From positions 1 through 9,213 of the forward strand of contig CAIYOL010000068.1 in the NCBI GenBank assembly GCA_903927855.1: 9,213 bases of DNA, written 5' to 3'. The position numbers and the translations under genes are program-made. The first letter of the stretch is position 1; each line of letters starts with the position of its first letter. The DNA is from an uncultured Planctomycetota bacterium. GTDB taxonomy: Bacteria > Planctomycetota > Phycisphaerae > Sedimentisphaerales > Anaerobacaceae. Below are positions 1 to 5,249 of this stretch, one piece after another. Below the pieces are notes generated by a model. It saw only the letters and a program-made list of their open reading frames with translations. It was not told the DNA's origin and made no database searches.

Positions 1-1002
1 ACTCCGCAGGTTTGTTTCTTCCTCCTGTCGATTTTACTCTGGCTGCTGAACAAACCCATCCTTGCGAGCTTATCGTTTCTCTTATCTTTTTTAATAACAC
101 CGAGCGCGATTCTTGCCTTACCCTGCTTTTTCATACTGCGGCCGCGCCTGCGGCCGCTTCTGCTGTTTTGTGCGATTTTCGCAATTTCCGCTGCTGTCAC
201 AATATTTCCGGTTCGTCAGTCTTATTTTTTTGGCAGCCGCGGCGTGTTCGATGCCGCCAATCGCCCCTTCAATCTCAGTTGGGCGTTGAGCAAAGAAGGC
301 TGCGAAATACTTTATGGCTTTTCTTTATGCATACCACTTGTCGTTGTAGGATTGCTTGAAACTTTCGGCCGAAAACAATTCCGACCCTTCGCCTTTGCTC
401 TGCTTATACTCTGGCTTGTTACCTTGTTCTCTGCCGAAAAAATCAAAGACGTATCTCCTCAACTGCCTGCTTATGCCGTGCTCTGTGTGGTTGGCGGCTT
501 GGGATTTGGTCTAATCCTTAGAATCTCATATAGCAAAATACACATCAAATTTGCTGTTTATGCCGCGGTAATTGCTGTAATTTTTGCTCTCTTTATAAAC
601 GGTCTTAACGTATTTAAAGAAACCTGGATTTTAATCAAAGGCAATACCGCATATCGAAACACCGTTATCCAGATAAGCAAGGTCGCTGCCCCTGACTGTC
701 TTGTTATAGGCAACTGGAACCAAGGCACTCTTTTCGAACATTACCTCTTCCATGAATCATTTAAACCAAACTGGATTAACGTCGAATGTCTTGCAGGTCT
801 CTGCGGCAGCGAACAGCGGGCACAGTCGATTGAAATGTTTAAGCAGGCCGGTATCGCACGCCGACAGATGTGGCTGCTCGAATCCTACCCTGTTCTTTTG
901 GAAGGCCTGGAGCAACGCGGCTATAAAATAACCCGATTCGACTCTGACCAGCTCTACCCCAAAGGGTTACTGTCAATATACATAGCAAATGCAAAAGAAT
1001 AA
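1..1002 (+). CDS. Multi-pass membrane protein, C-terminal part, GT-C glycosyltransferase-like (5' partial)
   Basis: The reading frame is open from the first base to a TAA at 1000-1002, so the true start lies left of the window; 333 residues are visible. The first ~60 residues are strongly hydrophobic and contain a 'hydrophobic-ITPSAILALPCFFIL' stretch. This resembles the 'T-x-P-x-x-hydrophobic-P' helix of GT-C fold (family 39/83-like) lipid-linked-sugar glycosyltransferases. A soluble loop (SYFFGSRGVFDAANRP) follows, then about four more membrane helices. The last ~120 residues are a soluble tail (from about CLVIGNWNQGTLFEHYLF to the end), as these enzymes often have after the last helix. The catalytic Asp-containing first loop of GT-C enzymes would be upstream and is not visible, so the family call rests on layout and one helix motif. 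A general polytopic membrane protein is the alternative. I see no coupling to the gene beginning at 1366. Confidence 0.55.
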   Translation, partial: TPQVCFFLLSILLWLLNKPILASLSFLLSFLITPSAILALPCFFILRPRLRPLLLFCAIFAISAAVTIFPVRQSYFFGSRGVFDAANRPFNLSWALSKEGCEILYGFSLCIPLVVVGLLETFGRKQFRPFAFALLILWLVTLFSAEKIKDVSPQLPAYAVLCVVGGLGFGLILRISYSKIHIKFAVYAAVIAVIFALFINGLNVFKETWILIKGNTAYRNTVIQISKVAAPDCLVIGNWNQGTLFEHYLFHESFKPNWINVECLAGLCGSEQRAQSIEMFKQAGIARRQMWLLESYPVLLEGLEQRGYKITRFDSDQLYPKGLLSIYIANAKE

Positions 1003-1227
1003 GACAAACTGAAACCACAGAACGAAATATGATAAAAACAGTTTTGGTGGTTATGTGAGAGAAGCCGGGTGGTTCGTAATTCGACATGGCATAGTAGTAG
1101 ATGTTAAGGACCTTGATGCATGTAGGAATTAGTCCCTGATGTTAGTTAAATCAAAGAGGCCTCGGTGCGGTGATTTTAAGAAAACGTAAAAAATAATTGG
1201 TGTGATAGCACGGAAACAAATAAACAC
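1003..1227. other. Intergenic stretch between the membrane protein and the cmoA-like operon
   Basis: Apart from the PEP-CTERM tail remnant at 1158-1196 I see no coding sequence, no RNA gene and no convincing terminator here. All frames are short and stop-rich. The sequence between 1040 and 1150 has no match elsewhere in the window. Confidence 0.5.
1158..1196 (+). pseudogene. Orphan PEP-CTERM gene tail (GLGAVILRKRKK-stop)
   Basis: Bases 1158-1197 are identical over 40 bp to 4566-4605, the 3' end of the HAF/PEP-CTERM gene including its stop codon. In frame this spells GLGAVILRKRKK then TAA (1194-1196), the second half of a PEP-CTERM anchor (hydrophobic stretch plus basic tail). Directly upstream the frame is closed by a TAG at 1143-1145, and no VPEP motif or signal peptide precedes it. 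Flanking sequences of the two copies are unrelated on both sides. It is therefore a gene remnant or a recombined fragment, not an expressed gene. Confidence 0.7.
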
Positions 1228-1255
1228 TTGATACTCTGTTCTATATTGGTACAAT
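1228..1255 (+). promoter_or_regulatory. sigma70-type promoter of the cmoA-like operon
   Basis: The -35 box is TTGATA (1228-1233) and the -10 box is TACAAT (1250-1255), with a 16-nt spacer. Both boxes differ from consensus at one position. Transcription would start near 1262, giving a leader of about 100 nt before the ATG at 1366. Confidence 0.6.
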
Positions 1256-1351
1256 AAACAGAATAAGGTCGTAGTAGAATTTACTTCGCCGAATTAGCCA
1301 ATGTCGATTTGGATTAGGACGATACACATAAGACAATGCACGGTTTATCTT

Positions 1352-1357
1352 AAGGAG
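1352..1357 (+). promoter_or_regulatory. Ribosome binding site that decides the cmoA-like start
   Basis: AAGGAG lies 8 nt before the ATG at 1366 but only 2 nt before the in-frame ATG at 1360. This favours 1366 as the start. Confidence 0.7.
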
Positions 1358-1365
1358 CGATGAAA

Positions 1366-2223
1366 ATGTACACTAAGACAGACAAGAAAAACCCCGGCAA
1401 GAAGCCTGTGCTTGCTGAGGTTAGTTCCAAGAAGAAACATATCTCGCCGGATAAAACGTCGTTCCTGTCCGGTCCTGACAAAATTTTCGCCAAGCCCAAG
1501 GCACAGGTCTCCGATTTTGATTTTGGCGAGAAGACCGCCGCCGTCTTCGATGACATGCTCAACCGGTCGGTACCGTTCTATGGCGAGATTCAAAGAATAA
1601 TCGGGGAAACCGCCACCGATTTCGCCTGCGACGGGAGCCAGATTTTTGACCTTGGGTGCTCTACCTGTAATTCGTTTCTTGCCATCGACCACTTTCTGCA
1701 TGGTGACGCAAGCGTGCGGTTTGTCGGCATCGATTCATCCAAAGAGATGCTTGAAAAAGCAAAACAAAAAATGACTCAGGTCAATTTCGCACACGATTAC
1801 GAGCTTCGCTTGGTCGACTTAAACAAGGGCGTCCATATCGAAAATGCTTCAGTGGTGTTAATGGTGCTTACTCTGCAATTTGTCAGGCCGCTTTATCGAA
1901 ATCGTTTAATCTCAGACATTTACGATGGCCTTAATGAAAATGGCTGTTTAATACTTGTCGAAAAAGTCCTTGGAGAAAGCTCCACTTTTAATCGGCTGTT
2001 TATCAAACACTATTATGAGCTGAAGAAACGCAGGGGGTACAGCGAACTCGAGATATCGCAAAAACGCGAAGCGCTGGAAAACGTTTTGATACCTTACCGC
2101 CTTGAAGAAGACAAAGAGCTTTTGAAAAACTGCGGATTTCAGGATATTGATATCCTCTTCAAATGGTATAATTTTTGCGCAATGATAGCGCAAAAACAAC
2201 CAAGGAAAAATAAGCCAAAATGA
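1366..2223 (+). CDS. cmoA: CmoA-like carboxy-S-adenosyl-L-methionine synthase
   Basis: CmoA converts SAM and prephenate to carboxy-SAM (Cx-SAM), which CmoB uses to make 5-carboxymethoxyuridine at tRNA position 34. This 285-residue cytosolic protein follows E. coli CmoA closely after residue ~38: AAVFDDMLNRSVPFYGEI, the SAM motif DLGCS (95-99), GIDSSKEM (121-128), IENASVVLMVLTLQF, and the family signature GYSELEISQKR (224-234). Its final Arg234 aligns with E. coli Arg199, which binds the carboxylate of Cx-SAM. Odd points: a Lys-rich extension of about 38 residues at the N-terminus, and Cys101 in the SAM loop (DLGCSTCN), where many homologues have Gly. The start was taken at the second ATG because of AAGGAG spacing; ATG 1360 would add two residues. 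The stop overlaps the next gene's start (ATGA), so the two are co-translated. No cmoB is present here, so the product may serve another transferase. Confidence 0.85.
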   Translation: MYTKTDKKNPGKKPVLAEVSSKKKHISPDKTSFLSGPDKIFAKPKAQVSDFDFGEKTAAVFDDMLNRSVPFYGEIQRIIGETATDFACDGSQIFDLGCSTCNSFLAIDHFLHGDASVRFVGIDSSKEMLEKAKQKMTQVNFAHDYELRLVDLNKGVHIENASVVLMVLTLQFVRPLYRNRLISDIYDGLNENGCLILVEKVLGESSTFNRLFIKHYYELKKRRGYSELEISQKREALENVLIPYRLEEDKELLKNCGFQDIDILFKWYNFCAMIAQKQPRKNKPK

Positions 2224-3098
2224 GCAAGATAAACTCGTGCGGGCCGATCGCAACGGATAAAAAGGCCGGTGTTCAGCCCGGTAACTTCCGCGATAAACCT
2301 GATTGTAGCGCCTCAGATAGTATTGGTCCTGATGTTGTTGAAACCGGAGATTTTGCCCCGGCCCGAACGTCACATTTAGTCCCCATCGGTAACTTTTTTT
2401 TCAAATATCGGAATAACATTTCCCCATTGGTGTTTTGCGCCTTGGCGCTTATAGCCAGGCCGCTGATTATCGCCGGGAACCGCCGTCTCGATATGTATCT
2501 TGATATTATCGGCATTCTTATAGCGCTCGCCGGTCAATTGCTGCGCATCTGCGTAATTGGCTTTGCCTACATAAAACGCGGCGGCAAACAGAAAAAAGTT
2601 TATGCCGCAACTCTCGTTCAGGAGGGCTTCTTTGCGCATTGTCGCAATCCGCTTTATCTCGGCAATGTTTTAATGTTAATCGGCCTGATTGTCATCCATA
2701 ACGGCGTTCTGATGTACGCCGTTTGCCTGCCCTTCTTTCTGCTTCTATACTGGTCTATAACCGTCGCTGAGGAAAACTACCTGCGCGAGAAATTCGGTCA
2801 GGTTTATAACGGCTACACTAAAAGAGTGCCGCGGTTCTTGATATCGTTCAAAGGACTTGGCCGTACCCTCGAAGGGATGCAATACGACTGGAAGAAGGTA
2901 ATCCGCAAGGAATACGGCACAACCTTCACGTTAGTAACCACGGTGATGGTTCTGCTGGTATGGGAAAGGATAACCGCAGATGGTTTTAAAGCAACCTCGC
3001 ATTATTTGAACTTAATGCTCATCTTATGGACTCCTGTAGTTTTTGCATATTTAACAGCGTTCGTTGCAAAGAAAACAGGGATCCTCGGCAGAGGCTAA
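2220..3098 (+). CDS. Membrane methyltransferase of the ICMT/PEMT (isoprenylcysteine / phospholipid methyltransferase) type
   Basis: This 292-residue integral membrane protein has a core matching the ICMT/PEMT family. It shows helices at about 67-86 and 93-118, the SAM-binding signature region GFFAHCRNPLYLGNV (136-150), a long hydrophobic hairpin (150-182), then EENYLREKFGQVYNGY (184-199) and PRF (204-206). Family members methylate lipids or prenylated cysteine using SAM; the substrate here cannot be read. Two parts lie outside the usual core. One is a polar N-terminal region of about 60 residues; the other is about 85 residues after the PRF motif that include two further helices (about 235-250 and 263-283), where most relatives end. 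The start codon overlaps the cmoA-like stop by 4 bp; an AAGGA at 2202-2206 is 13 nt away, so translation probably depends on coupling. The pairing suggests that this enzyme and the Cx-SAM synthase work together. Confidence 0.75.
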   Translation: MSKINSCGPIATDKKAGVQPGNFRDKPDCSASDSIGPDVVETGDFAPARTSHLVPIGNFFFKYRNNISPLVFCALALIARPLIIAGNRRLDMYLDIIGILIALAGQLLRICVIGFAYIKRGGKQKKVYAATLVQEGFFAHCRNPLYLGNVLMLIGLIVIHNGVLMYAVCLPFFLLLYWSITVAEENYLREKFGQVYNGYTKRVPRFLISFKGLGRTLEGMQYDWKKVIRKEYGTTFTLVTTVMVLLVWERITADGFKATSHYLNLMLILWTPVVFAYLTAFVAKKTGILGRG

Positions 3099-3342
3099 TT
3101 TGTGAAATAGTTCGATTCCTTTCTTATTTTACTTCGCCCCTTAGGCACTGCGTAATACTAATGCTCCTCCCCGTGGTGAGCTTGTCGAACCAATTGCGGC
3201 CTCCGGAAACAACAGCATCTTAAATTTTGCCGTTGAAATTGAAGGGTGTGGGGGAAAAAGTGTCTTTTCTCAAACCGCTAAAGCCCTTCTTCGATGGTCT
3301 TTGAGATACTAGCCAATAGACTTGATTTCGGCCTTTTCCATA
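3099..3342. other. Intergenic region downstream of the methyltransferase operon
   Basis: No convincing gene was found. The only short + strand frame (3026-3223) overlaps the methyltransferase gene and has no recognisable content. The stretch holds the GTGGTGAGCTTGTCGAACCA motif (3173-3192) listed separately. Confidence 0.5.
3173..3192. repeat. GTGGTGAGCTTGTCGAACCA motif (complement TTCGACAAGCTCA)
   Basis: The core TTCGACAAGCTCA, on the - strand, is one I recall as recurring in intergenic DNA of many unrelated bacterial genomes, environmental planctomycetes included. Only one copy is present in this window, so its repeat nature rests on recollection and not on this sequence. Confidence 0.35.
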
Positions 3343-3358
3343 CCCGTATTACTACGGG
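3343..3358 (+). terminator. Terminator-like hairpin CCCGTA-TTAC-TACGGG
   Basis: A perfect 6-bp stem (3343-3348 with 3353-3358) and a 4-nt loop are followed by ATTTTGG. The T run is short and the site is 245 bp after the methyltransferase stop, so it is a weak candidate for ending that operon. Confidence 0.3.
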
Positions 3359-3359
3359 A

Positions 3360-3379
3360 TTTTGGCTTATAAGGCAAAA
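3360..3379. promoter_or_regulatory. 20-bp near-perfect palindrome upstream of the PEP-CTERM promoter
   Basis: TTTTGGCTTATAAGGCAAAA is symmetric at 9 of 10 pairs. It ends 16 bp before the -35 box at 3396. Size, symmetry and position suit an activator or repressor site; the regulator is unknown. Confidence 0.4.
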
Positions 3380-3395
3380 TTTGGCCTTTTTCCCC

Positions 3396-3423
3396 TTGAC
3401 TGTCCGGCTGTAAAGCATATACT
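3396..3423 (+). promoter_or_regulatory. sigma70-type promoter of the HAF/PEP-CTERM gene
   Basis: The -35 box TTGACT (3396-3401) and the -10 box TATACT (3418-3423) are separated by 16 nt. Each differs from consensus at one position. The predicted start near 3430 gives a 44-nt leader before the ATG at 3474. Confidence 0.7.
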
Positions 3424-3461
3424 GAAATACGCTTTTGACTGGGGGCAAAAGGCATAGAGGA

Positions 3462-3467
3462 AAGGAG
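3462..3467 (+). promoter_or_regulatory. Ribosome binding site deciding the HAF gene start
   Basis: AAGGAG is 6 nt before ATG 3474. The signal peptide begins right after that ATG. An in-frame TTG at 3435 has no such site and would put polar residues ahead of the signal peptide. Confidence 0.75.
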
Positions 3468-3473
3468 AAGGAT

Positions 3474-4604
3474 ATGCGAGAGGAATCACATCTTAAGTCT
3501 ACCGTAATTTCGGCGTTTTTGGTTGCTATGGTCCTGTTTTCCATCGTGCCGAGCCTTGCTTTTGGCACAAGCTACCGAGCGATTGATTTGAATCCTAGTG
3601 GATTCAATGAGTCTGAGGCTTACGGAATCAGCGGCACACAGCAGGTCGGCTATGGTAATGTTTCGGCCACAGGCGGCTACGGCCACGCCTTACTTTGGAA
3701 CGGAAGTGCATCGAGCTACGTTGATTTGAACCCAAGTGGATTCGATGAGTCTTGTGCTAACGGAACCAATGGCACTCAGCAGGTCGGTCAAGGTCTCTCG
3801 TCTGCAGCAAACTCCTGGTGGCATGCCTTGCTCTGGAACGGAAGTGCCGACAGTTTCGTCGATTTGAATCCCAGCGGATTCAAGATATCAGCGGCCTACG
3901 GAATCAGCGGCAATCAGCAGGTCGGTGTTGGTGGTTCTGGTCCGGCCACAGGTAATGAAACCCATGCCTTGCTTTGGAGCGGCAGTGCAGAGAGTTATAT
4001 CGATTTGAATCCCAGTGGATTTTCTCAATCGTACGCTTCCGGGACCAATGGTACTCAGCAGGTCGGCTGTGGTAGTAGTTCGCCCGCAAGCGGCGTTTAC
4101 CACGCCTTACTCTGGAGCGGGACTGCCGCAAGCTGCGTTGATTTAAACCCCTCCGGATTTTCTCGATCTTACGCTTGTGGAGTCAGCAGCAATCAGCAGG
4201 TCGGTTATGGTTGGGGTTCGGCTACAGGGGGCAACGCTCACGCCTTGCTTTGGAACGGAAGCGCCTCAAGCTATATCGATTTGAACCCAAACGGGTTTTC
4301 CTTGTCTTATGCTTATGCAACCAACGGCACACAACAGGTCGGCAGGGGTTATATAAACTATGATGATATCAACGCCTTACTATGGAATGGCAGTGCCGAC
4401 AGCTTTGTAGACCTAAGTCAATTCTTGCCAGCCGGCTTAGGGAGTTCTGGAGCTACGGCTATCGATGGTTACGGTAACATCGTTGGCTATGCGAAAGATA
4501 GTTCAGGCTATAGCCATGCTATTCTTTGGGAGCCGGTTCCAGAACCCGCCACGCTTTTTCTTCTCGGCCTCGGTGCGGTGATTTTAAGAAAACGTAAAAA
4601 ATAA
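3474..4604 (+). CDS. Exported HAF-repeat protein with PEP-CTERM anchor
   Basis: This is a 376-residue secreted protein. Residues 1-31 are a signal peptide (basic start, hydrophobic core STVISAFLVAMVLFSIVPSL, cleavage probably after SLAFG). Seven units follow from residue 38. Six full units of 44-47 residues start DLNPSGF (DLNPNGF in unit six), contain QQVG and end in (H/N)ALLW. A seventh, divergent unit (DLSQF...GATAIDGYGNIVGYA...HAILW) matches the usual HAF-family consensus best. The C-terminus is a textbook PEP-CTERM signal: VPEP at 355-358, a hydrophobic stretch, and RKRKK at the end. PEP-CTERM proteins are processed by exosortase and surface-anchored or released into the exopolysaccharide layer. 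Seven units suggest a seven-bladed beta-propeller, which is an inference. The units alternate between two types, pointing to growth by doubling. It is a monocistronic gene with its own promoter and a terminator-like hairpin 45 bp downstream. Binding partner and function are unknown. Confidence 0.88.
   Translation: MREESHLKSTVISAFLVAMVLFSIVPSLAFGTSYRAIDLNPSGFNESEAYGISGTQQVGYGNVSATGGYGHALLWNGSASSYVDLNPSGFDESCANGTNGTQQVGQGLSSAANSWWHALLWNGSADSFVDLNPSGFKISAAYGISGNQQVGVGGSGPATGNETHALLWSGSAESYIDLNPSGFSQSYASGTNGTQQVGCGSSSPASGVYHALLWSGTAASCVDLNPSGFSRSYACGVSSNQQVGYGWGSATGGNAHALLWNGSASSYIDLNPNGFSLSYAYATNGTQQVGRGYINYDDINALLWNGSADSFVDLSQFLPAGLGSSGATAIDGYGNIVGYAKDSSGYSHAILWEPVPEPATLFLLGLGAVILRKRKK
3585..4409 (+). 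repeat. Six tandem ~138-bp coding repeats (HAF units)
   Basis: Units begin at the GAT codons 3585, 3723, 3861, 4002, 4140 and 4278; lengths are 138, 138, 141, 138, 138 and 132 bp. A divergent seventh unit starts at 4410. Odd units carry G(I/V)S(G/S)(T/N)QQ and even units carry TNGTQQ at the same place. Units 1-2 and 5-6 also share SASSY(V/I) followed by SADSFV. Confidence 0.85.
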
Positions 4605-4605
4605 T
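4566..4605 (+). repeat. Second copy of the 40-bp PEP-CTERM tail repeat
   Basis: This is the 3' end of the HAF gene, identical over 40 bp to 1158-1197. The match begins in the middle of the membrane anchor and runs one base past the stop codon. Confidence 0.9.
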
Positions 4606-4648
4606 AAGCATTTATTCTCTAACCCCTAACGGCCTGCGACTAACTTGC

Positions 4649-4670
4649 CTCCGCGACAAGCGGAGTAATA
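4649..4670 (+). terminator. Probable rho-independent terminator of the HAF gene
   Basis: The stem CTCCGC (4649-4654) pairs with GCGGAG (4660-4665) across a GACAA loop and is followed by TAATATTTT. It lies 45 bp after the stop. The T tract is interrupted, so termination may be partial. Confidence 0.45.
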
Positions 4671-4977
4671 TTTTCAATCAAAACCGTTGGTAGTCAGCAG
4701 CCCATTTCTAAGATTTCGTAAATTTTTTTACCTCTTTAATTACAACGACTTAGCCAAAGCCGCACCCCCGAAAATCTCAAAATTTTCACATCAAACGCGC
4801 AAGTTCCTCTAATTGTAGAGAGATAGTCTCTTTTGAAAGGAATTACCAATGAGCGGCTTCCAATAACCAATTAATACTGTTTATAATTTATTTCTCTATG
4901 TTCTCTGCGCTCTCTGTGGCTGATATGGAGATTTTCTGCGCAGAAGGGAAAAATCAATCAAAATGAAGTTAATTATG

Positions 4978-4995
4978 CCAAACAAAGCCAATTTT
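4978..4995 (+). repeat. 18-bp direct repeat, copy 1
   Basis: CCAAACAAAGCCAATTTT, identical to 5079-5096. The two copies are 101 bp apart and bracket most of a 41-codon open frame. Confidence 0.8.
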
Positions 4996-5078
4996 TCAAA
5001 AAGTCAAATGTTTATAACGCAAGTATTAACAATGAATTACAACGAAAAAATGAAATTGGACACTTGGTCAAAACAAAC

Positions 5079-5096
5079 CCAAACAAAGCCAATTTT
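5079..5096 (+). repeat. 18-bp direct repeat, copy 2
   Basis: CCAAACAAAGCCAATTTT, identical to 4978-4995. It is read in a different frame from copy 1 within the short frame 4975-5100, which speaks against a protein-level repeat. Confidence 0.8.
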
Positions 5097-5175
5097 ATGA
5101 CTTATCCGCAAAGAGAATTGTTAATTAATGTCAAACAGTAACGCCGATAATAATGCAGGGGATGATATAGAAAAG

Positions 5176-5197
5176 GTATATCAGAGTATCTGAATAC
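5176..5197 (+). promoter_or_regulatory. Dyad / hairpin upstream of the TM-helix protein gene
   Basis: Arms GTAT (5176-5179) plus TCAGA (5181-5185) pair with TCTGA (5189-5193) plus ATAC (5194-5197). There is one unpaired A at 5180 and a GTA centre. It lies 52 nt before the ATG at 5250 and could be an operator or a leader hairpin. No clear -35/-10 pair was found near it. Confidence 0.35.
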
Positions 5198-5236
5198 AAG
5201 CCGGTGGAAACGTATAGAATATTAACAATTTATTGT

Positions 5237-5241
5237 GGAGG
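5237..5241 (+). promoter_or_regulatory. Ribosome binding site deciding the TM-helix protein start
   Basis: GGAGG lies 8 nt before ATG 5250. An in-frame GTG at 5235 overlaps this site and so is unlikely to be the start. Confidence 0.75.
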
Positions 5242-5249
5242 TACCAAAA

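Larger units (their letters stand above)
4671..5174. other. Gene-free, repeat-littered stretch
   Basis: About 500 bp with no convincing gene. It holds a short hairpin with AGAGA/TCTCT arms (4817-4831), a GTTCTCTGCGCTCTCTGTGG segment of low complexity (about 4899-4918), a perfect 12-bp palindrome TTCTGCGCAGAA (4934-4945), and the 18-bp direct repeats described separately. The sequence is A-rich and looks degenerate. Confidence 0.5.

Noticed and set aside
12..359. 115-codon + strand frame at the left edge
   Set aside because: It overlaps the open frame 1-1002 in a different phase; the latter has membrane-protein composition and runs off the edge.
1040..1157. Possible group II intron or other mobile RNA remnant
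   Set aside because: A few words looked intron-like, but no domain V hairpin or reverse transcriptase frame is present.
3240..3288. GAAGGG...CCCTTC inverted repeat as a terminator
   Set aside because: Six-base arms are 37 nt apart with no T tract; probably chance.
3435..3473. In-frame TTG extension of the HAF gene
   Set aside because: AAGGAG is correctly spaced for ATG 3474 and a signal peptide begins there; the extension includes the ribosome binding site itself.
3888..4131. Antisense frames inside the HAF gene
   Set aside because: They are reverse-strand readings of the tandem coding repeats, with no start signals.
3585..4409. CRISPR-like array
   Set aside because: The regular ~138-bp period is in frame and encodes HAF protein units; there are no short identical repeats with unique spacers.
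4975..5100. 41-codon frame as a real small gene
   Set aside because: No ribosome binding site, flanked by direct repeats in differing frames; better explained as an interspersed element.
5235..5249. GTG start for the TM-helix protein
   Set aside because: The GTG overlaps the GGAGG ribosome binding site that serves ATG 5250.
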